A DNA stretch of 10,397 nt from Prevotellaceae bacterium. GTDB taxonomy: Bacteria; Bacteroidota; Bacteroidia; Bacteroidales; Bacteroidaceae. Location: contig JAJPYW010000021.1 in assembly GCA_021204715.1 (NCBI GenBank), positions 1 to 10,397 on the forward strand, given 5' to 3'. The notes under the pieces are model-generated. The model saw only the letters and a program-made list of their open reading frames with translations, ran no database searches and was not told the DNA's origin. The position numbers and the translations under genes are program-made. Below are positions 6,429-10,397 of the stretch, piece after piece. The number at the start of each line of letters is the position of its first letter. Position 1 is the first letter of the stretch.

Positions 6429-6457
6429 GCCCCCGCTACACCACGTGTAACGGGGGC
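6429..6457 (+). terminator. Strong hairpin, probable terminator of the rsmI-lipoprotein unit
   Basis: GCCCCCG (6429-6435) pairs perfectly with CGGGGGC (6451-6457). Inside, one mismatch is followed by TACAC/GTGTA (6437-6441/6445-6449) closing a 3-nt loop, giving a stem of about 12 pairs. The following AGGTTATATATAG is A/T-rich but not a true T-run, so it is a weak intrinsic terminator by the usual rule. It lies between a gene end (6369) and the hflX promoter (6527). Confidence 0.6.
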
Positions 6458-6503
6458 AGGTTATATATAGCAATCCTCGGGCCGCGGTAAATTCGCAAAA
6501 CCG

Positions 6504-6534
6504 TTTTTTATGGCAGAATAAATCCTTATATTTG
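6504..6534 (+). promoter_or_regulatory. Promoter of hflX
   Basis: TATATTTG (6527-6534) matches TAnnTTTG. TTTT at 6504-6507, 19 bp upstream, is a three-of-four match to the -33 TTTG box. The start near 6541 leaves about 43 nt before ATG 6584. It probably also serves the downstream DUF4954 gene. Confidence 0.6.
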
Positions 6535-6583
6535 CTCCCTGTAACAAGCATACAAAGGATAACCTTTATAAAAGCTACAGACT

Positions 6584-7849
6584 ATGGCGATGAAAGAATT
6601 TGTAATATCGGAAGTCGAGGCCGAGACAGCGGTACTTGTAGGACTCATCACGAAGCTGCAGGACGAGCGAAAAACCAACGAATACCTCGACGAATTGGCT
6701 TTCTTGGCCGAGACCGCCGGCGTGGAAGTCGTCAAGCGCGTCACGCAACGGCTCGACCAGCCCAACTCCGTCACCTACGTGGGAAAGGGAAAATTGGACG
6801 AGCTGAAAACCTTCATCCACGACGAAGACGAGGCCGGACGCATCGTGGGCATGGTTATCTTCGACGACGAACTCTCGGCCAAGCAGCTGCGCAACATCGA
6901 AGGCGCGCTGCAAGTGAAGATACTCGACCGCACCTCGCTCATACTCGACATCTTCGCCATGCGCGCCCAGACAGCCAACGCCAAGACGCAGGTGGAGCTG
7001 GCCCAGTACCGCTACATGCTGCCGCGCCTGCAACGATTGTGGACCCACTTGGAAAGACAAGGCGGCGGCTCGGGCGCGGGCGGCGGCAAGGGCTCCGTAG
7101 GCTTGCGCGGTCCCGGCGAGACACAGTTGGAGATGGACCGGCGCATCATCCTTAACCGCATGACGCTGCTCAAGGAGCGCCTCAACGAAATAGACAAGCA
7201 GAAGGTCACCCAGCGCAAGGGGCGCGGCCGCCTTATCCGTGTGGCGCTCGTGGGCTACACCAACGTGGGCAAGTCAACGTTGATGAACCTGCTTGCCAAG
7301 AGCGACATCTTCGCCGAGAACAAACTCTTCGCCACGCTCGACACCACCGTGCGCAAGGTCATCATAGAGAACCTTCCCTTCCTGCTCTCCGACACCGTGG
7401 GTTTCATCCGCAAGTTGCCCACCGACTTGGTAGACTCGTTCAAGTCCACACTCGACGAAGTGCGCGAAGCCGACCTGCTGCTGCACGTGGTCGACATCTC
7501 CCACCCCGACTTTGAAGAACAGATACAAGTGGTCGACAAGACGCTCGCCGACATCGGCGCTGCCGGCAAGCCCGTGATACTCCTCTTCAACAAGATAGAC
7601 GCCTATACCTACGTGAAGAAGGCCGACGACGACCTCACGCCCCGCACCAAAGAGAACCTCACGCTCGAAGAGCTCATGCAGACATGGATGGCCAAGTTGC
7701 AGGAGAAGTGCCTCTTCATCTCGGCCCGCCAAAAGACCAACATCGACGCCCTGAAAGAGTTGCTTTACAAGCAGGTCAAACAGATGCACGTGCAGAAGTA
7801 CCCCTACAACGACTTCCTTTACCAGACATTCGACGAAGAGGAAGCCTGA
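6584..7849 (+). CDS. hflX: GTPase HflX (ribosome-splitting / rescue factor)
   Basis: HflX is a ribosome-associated GTPase that binds 50S subunits and 70S ribosomes and, in E. coli, splits stalled ribosomes after heat stress. The 421-aa protein has the family's N-terminal domain (about 14-150, with VTYVGKGKLDEL at 63-74 and ILDRTSLILDIFAMRAQT at 113-130). A glycine-rich linker follows (160-178, GGGSGAGGGKGSVGLRGPG) and leads to GETQLEMDRR. The GTPase domain starts near 216: G1 GYTNVGKST (224-232), switch region TLDTT (251-255), G3 DTVGF (270-274), G4 NKID (336-339) and a G5 SA (370-371). All catalytic motifs are intact. There is an extra charged stretch (about 341-365) between G4 and G5. ATG 6584 and ATG 6590 are both usable starts; the first is kept. 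The C-terminus is short, without added domains. The DUF4954 gene follows after 42 bp. Confidence 0.95.
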   Translation: MAMKEFVISEVEAETAVLVGLITKLQDERKTNEYLDELAFLAETAGVEVVKRVTQRLDQPNSVTYVGKGKLDELKTFIHDEDEAGRIVGMVIFDDELSAKQLRNIEGALQVKILDRTSLILDIFAMRAQTANAKTQVELAQYRYMLPRLQRLWTHLERQGGGSGAGGGKGSVGLRGPGETQLEMDRRIILNRMTLLKERLNEIDKQKVTQRKGRGRLIRVALVGYTNVGKSTLMNLLAKSDIFAENKLFATLDTTVRKVIIENLPFLLSDTVGFIRKLPTDLVDSFKSTLDEVREADLLLHVVDISHPDFEEQIQVVDKTLADIGAAGKPVILLFNKIDAYTYVKKADDDLTPRTKENLTLEELMQTWMAKLQEKCLFISARQKTNIDALKELLYKQVKQMHVQKYPYNDFLYQTFDEEEA

Positions 7850-7863
7850 CCACATTTCCACCT

Positions 7864-7873
7864 TATATATATA
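7864..7873. repeat. Short TA repeat before the DUF4954 gene
   Basis: Five TA dinucleotides in a row lie 18 bp before the DUF4954 start in the 42-bp gap after hflX. No TAnnTTTG box is present in the gap, so co-transcription with hflX is more likely than a separate promoter. The tract may simply be an A/T-rich leader that favours translation initiation. Confidence 0.5.
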
Positions 7874-7891
7874 CACGCCATTACAGAGCTT

Positions 7892-9874
7892 ATGGAATAC
7901 AGGAAACTCACACCGCAAGAAACGGCCCGCTTGGAAAGCCAGTCGTGCCGGGCCGACGATTGGGAGCAAGTCACGGTAGCCCCGGCTTTCTCCACGGAAT
8001 ATGTACACCACACGCGCTTCTCGGGCACGGTGCGTTTAGGCGTCTTCGAGCAGGAGTTCACCCTGCCCGGCGGATTGAAGAAACACGCCGGGCTGCGCCA
8101 TGTCACGCTGCACAACGTCACCGTGGGCGACAACTGCTGCATAGAGCACATACAGAACTACATTGCCAATTATGACATCGGCCACGACACCTTCATAGAG
8201 AACGTAGACTGCATATTGGTGGACGGCGTGTCGCGTTTCGGCAACGGTGTGGAAGTATCCGTGCTGAACGAGACAGGAGGGCGCGAAGTGCTCATCAGCG
8301 ACAAGCTCTCCGCCCACCAAGCCTACATCATGGCACTCTACCGCCACCGTCCCGAATTGATAGCCCGCATGCGCGCCATTACCGGCTACTATGCCGACAA
8401 GCACGCCTCCTCCACAGGCACCATAGGCCACCACGTGACGCTGCGCAACGCCGGCACCGTGCGGAACGTGCGCGTGGGCGACTGCTGCCACATCTGCGGC
8501 GCCGGAAGGCTCACCAACGGCAGCATAAACAGCAATGAAGAGGCCCCCGCGCGCATAGGGCACGGCGTGATATGCGACGATTTCATCATCTCCTCCGGCT
8601 CCGTTGTCGACGAAGGCACCATGCTCACCCGCTGCTTCGTGGGGCAGGCATGCGAGCTGCGCCACAACTACTCCGCCTCCGACTCGCTCTTCTTTTGCAA
8701 CTGCCACGGCGAGAACGGCGAGGCCTGCGCCATATTCGCAGGCCCCTTCACGGTGACGCACCACAAGTCCACGCTGCTCATCGCGGGCATGTTCTCCTTT
8801 ATGAACGCCGGCTCGGGATCCAACCAAAGCAACCACATGTACAAGCTCGGCCCCATACACCAAGGCACGTTGGAAAGAGGCGCCAAGACCACAAGCGATT
8901 CCTACATACTGTGGCCTTCGCGCGTGGGCGCTTTCTCGCTTGTCATGGGGCGTCACGTCAACCATTCAGACACCTCCAACCTGCCCTTCTCCTACCTGAT
9001 AGAGCAGAACAACACCACCTACTTGGTGCCCGGCGTGAACCTGCGCAGCGTGGGCACCATACGCGACGCCCAAAAGTGGCCCAAGCGCGACAACCGCACC
9101 GACTCCCACAAGCTCGACTTCATCAACTACAACCTGCTTAGTCCCTACACCGTGCAGAAGATGTTCAAGGGATTGGAGATACTGCAGAACCTGCGTCACG
9201 CCAGCGGCGAACTGTCCGACATCTACTCCTTCCACAGTGCCAAAATACGCAACTCGGCCTTGGTAAAAGGCATCCACTTCTACGAGACCGCCATCCACAA
9301 GTTCCTTGGCAACTCCGTCATCAAGCGCTTGGAAGGCATCGACTTCCACTCGGACGAGGAGATACGCGCGCGCCTTTTGCCCGACACTGCCACCGGCAGC
9401 GGCGAGTGGGTGGACATATCGGGACTGATAGCCCCCAAGAGCGAGATAGACGCCCTGATAGCCGGCATCGAGACGGGCGAGGTAAACCGCTTGAAGACCA
9501 TGAACGCCGCCTTCGAGAAGATGCATGCCAACTATTATACCTACGAGTGGACATGGGCTTACGAGAAGCTTGAACCCTTTTACGGCATCCGTCCCGACAG
9601 CCTCACGGCGGCCGACATCATCCTGATAGTGGAGAAATGGAAAGAGGCCGTCACAGGCCTCGACCGCATGGTCTATGAAGACGCCAAGAAGGAGTTCTCC
9701 ATGGCCTCCATGACCGGTTTCGGCGCCGACGGTTCCCGTTTGGAGAAGTTCTTGGACTTCGAGCAGGTGCGCGGCGCCTTCGAGAGCAATCCCTTCGTCA
9801 TGGCCGTCACAGAGCACATCAAAGCCAAGACCGCCTTGGGCGACGAACTCATAGAAAGAATGAAAAAAGTATAA
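7892..9874 (+). CDS. DUF4954 family protein, predicted left-handed beta-helix (LbH) protein of unknown function
   Basis: This 660-aa cytoplasmic protein (no signal peptide, no membrane helix) fits the DUF4954 family, found mostly in Bacteroidota and spirochaetes; recognition is from memory of the family. The N-terminal half (about 70-380) contains stretches typical of hexapeptide-repeat beta-helices, as in LpxA-type acyltransferases and nucleotidyltransferases: HVTLHNVTVGDNCCIEHI (70-87), HVTLRNAGTVRNVRVGD (181-197), ARIGHGVICDDFIISSG (220-236). A His-rich block follows, including TVTHHKS (287-293) and GRHVNHSDTSNLPFSYLIE (353-371). The C-terminal half (about 400-660) looks mainly alpha-helical. 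All 13 cysteines lie between residues 19 and 279, with two CC pairs (82-83, 198-199); the last 381 residues have none. A sugar-nucleotide or acyl-transfer role would suit the fold but is not shown. The start ATG 7892 matches the family N-terminus (MEYRKLTP). It is probably co-transcribed with hflX. Confidence 0.85.
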   Translation: MEYRKLTPQETARLESQSCRADDWEQVTVAPAFSTEYVHHTRFSGTVRLGVFEQEFTLPGGLKKHAGLRHVTLHNVTVGDNCCIEHIQNYIANYDIGHDTFIENVDCILVDGVSRFGNGVEVSVLNETGGREVLISDKLSAHQAYIMALYRHRPELIARMRAITGYYADKHASSTGTIGHHVTLRNAGTVRNVRVGDCCHICGAGRLTNGSINSNEEAPARIGHGVICDDFIISSGSVVDEGTMLTRCFVGQACELRHNYSASDSLFFCNCHGENGEACAIFAGPFTVTHHKSTLLIAGMFSFMNAGSGSNQSNHMYKLGPIHQGTLERGAKTTSDSYILWPSRVGAFSLVMGRHVNHSDTSNLPFSYLIEQNNTTYLVPGVNLRSVGTIRDAQKWPKRDNRTDSHKLDFINYNLLSPYTVQKMFKGLEILQNLRHASGELSDIYSFHSAKIRNSALVKGIHFYETAIHKFLGNSVIKRLEGIDFHSDEEIRARLLPDTATGSGEWVDISGLIAPKSEIDALIAGIETGEVNRLKTMNAAFEKMHANYYTYEWTWAYEKLEPFYGIRPDSLTAADIILIVEKWKEAVTGLDRMVYEDAKKEFSMASMTGFGADGSRLEKFLDFEQVRGAFESNPFVMAVTEHIKAKTALGDELIERMKKV

Positions 9875-9906
9875 CCGCGCCCCTTTTCGCCTGCCAAAGG
9901 AGCGGG
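9875..9906. other. Weak imperfect hairpin after the DUF4954 gene
   Basis: CCTTT (9882-9886) pairs with AAAGG (9896-9900), extended by CGC/GCG (9878-9880/9902-9904) across one mismatch. No T-tract follows, so it is not called a terminator. It is the only structure seen between the stop at 9874 and the fumarase promoter. Confidence 0.3.
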
Positions 9907-9924
9907 TGGAACGGCAATAATCGT

Positions 9925-9932
9925 TATCTTTG
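9925..9932 (+). promoter_or_regulatory. -7 box of the fumarate hydratase promoter
   Basis: TATCTTTG followed by TATC matches TAnnTTTG. A start near 9939 gives a leader of about 32 nt, which is A/T-rich up to ATG 9971. No clear -33 TTTG is found 19-21 bp upstream. Confidence 0.55.
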
Positions 9933-9970
9933 TATCAACTAACATACAACCCATTTAAAAACCAGTAATT

Positions 9971-10397
9971 ATGGCAACAACTCCTGAATTTAAGTACGCT
10001 CCCATGTTCCAGACGGGCAAGGACGAAACCGAGTATTACCTGCTCACCAAAGAGGGCGTGTCGACGGGTGAGTTTGAAGGCAAACCCATCTTGAAAGTGG
10101 CGCCCGAGGCACTCACCGCGTTGGCCAACCAAGCCTTCCGCGACGTGAACTTCCTGCTGCGCCGTTCCCACAACGCGCAAGTGGCCGCCATATTGAACGA
10201 CCCGGAAGCAAGCGACAACGACAAGTACGTGGCGCTCACCTTCCTGCGCAACGCCGACGAATCAAGCAAGGGAAAGTTGCCTTTCTGCCAAGACACCGGC
10301 ACGGCCATCATCCATGCCGAGAAAGGCCAGCAAGTGTGGACCGGCTATTGCGACGAAGAGGCCCTTTCGCTCGGCGTGTACAAAACCTACACCGAAG
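9971..10397 (+). CDS. Fumarate hydratase, class I (4Fe-4S), N-terminal part; runs off the right edge
   Basis: The 142 codons visible encode the start of a single-chain class I fumarase, the oxygen-sensitive iron-sulfur enzyme that interconverts fumarate and L-malate. In Bacteroidales it would act in the reductive branch from oxaloacetate through malate and fumarate to succinate. The opening [20 protein letters not shown] (7-26) and the block [10 protein letters not shown] (103-112) are diagnostic; Cys106 corresponds to the first cluster ligand of E. coli FumA (Cys105). The other two cluster cysteines would lie beyond the edge. The start ATG 9971 follows the A/T-rich sequence TAAAAACCAGTAATT and needs no Shine-Dalgarno. 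It has its own -7 box at 9925, so it is probably transcribed separately from the DUF4954 gene. Confidence 0.94.
   Translation, partial: MATTPEFKYAPMFQTGKDETEYYLLTKEGVSTGEFEGKPILKVAPEALTALANQAFRDVNFLLRRSHNAQVAAILNDPEASDNDKYVALTFLRNADESSKGKLPFCQDTGTAIIHAEKGQQVWTGYCDEEALSLGVYKTYTE

Noticed and set aside
8036..9817. Two long minus-strand frames (309 and 283 codons) opposite the DUF4954 gene
   Set aside because: They mirror the coding strand and are rich in Val, Gly, Ala and His with no recognisable motif; the plus-strand frame is continuous with a family match.
9875..9906. Intrinsic terminator after the DUF4954 gene
   Set aside because: The stem is short with a mismatch and no T-tract follows, so it is recorded only as a weak hairpin.
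1..10397. CRISPR array, insertion sequence, prophage, toxin-antitoxin or defence genes
   Set aside because: No regularly spaced repeats, transposase or integrase motifs, or small paired genes were found; nearly all sequence is accounted for by housekeeping-type genes and short intergenic gaps, none over 300 bp.

Overview
The window looks like chromosomal DNA from a member of the Bacteroidales (phylum Bacteroidota). Four lines of evidence agree. Several intergenic gaps carry the Bacteroides-type -7 promoter box TAnnTTTG. Most start codons lack a purine-rich Shine-Dalgarno and instead follow A/T-rich leaders. RsmI is the short form (232 aa) without the C-terminal helix-turn-helix region. Two proteins belong to families I associate mainly with Bacteroidota: a Cbp1-like coiled-coil lipoprotein and a DUF4954 protein. 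By eye the GC content is in the mid-50s percent, higher than typical Bacteroides, so I do not name a genus. I see no mobile element, CRISPR array, tRNA, rRNA or phage gene. This reads as a core, housekeeping-type region.

Layout, left to right. (1) Minus strand, 1-889: the N-terminal part of an MltF-like lipoprotein with a periplasmic solute-binding domain; it continues beyond the left edge. (2) A divergent intergenic region (890-1017) with two promoters facing each other. (3) Plus strand: a small Dabb-family (stress-responsive A/B barrel) protein at 1018-1317, then a full three-part DsbD thiol:disulfide interchange protein at 1387-3375. (4) Minus strand, 3447-4640: an AI-2E/PerM-family membrane protein converging on dsbD. 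(5) A divergent intergenic region (4641-4789) with a perfect 17-bp palindrome made of two back-to-back -7 boxes. (6) Plus strand: rsmI (4790-5488) followed 32 bp later by a Cbp1-like lipoprotein (5521-6369). (7) A hairpin terminator and a promoter, then hflX (6584-7849) and, 42 bp later, a 660-aa DUF4954 protein (7892-9874). (8) A promoter and the start of a class I fumarate hydratase (9971 to the right edge).

The genes do not form one pathway. Envelope functions (MltF-like, DsbD, AI-2E family, lipoprotein) alternate with translation/ribosome functions (RsmI for 16S rRNA 2'-O-methylation, HflX for ribosome splitting and rescue) and central metabolism (fumarase). No new defence or mobile system is evident. 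The points most worth a second look are the two unusual divergent promoter regions, the functionally unknown DUF4954 protein with all its cysteines in the beta-helix half, and the pairing of rsmI with a coiled-coil lipoprotein that carries Bacteroides-type O-glycosylation motifs.
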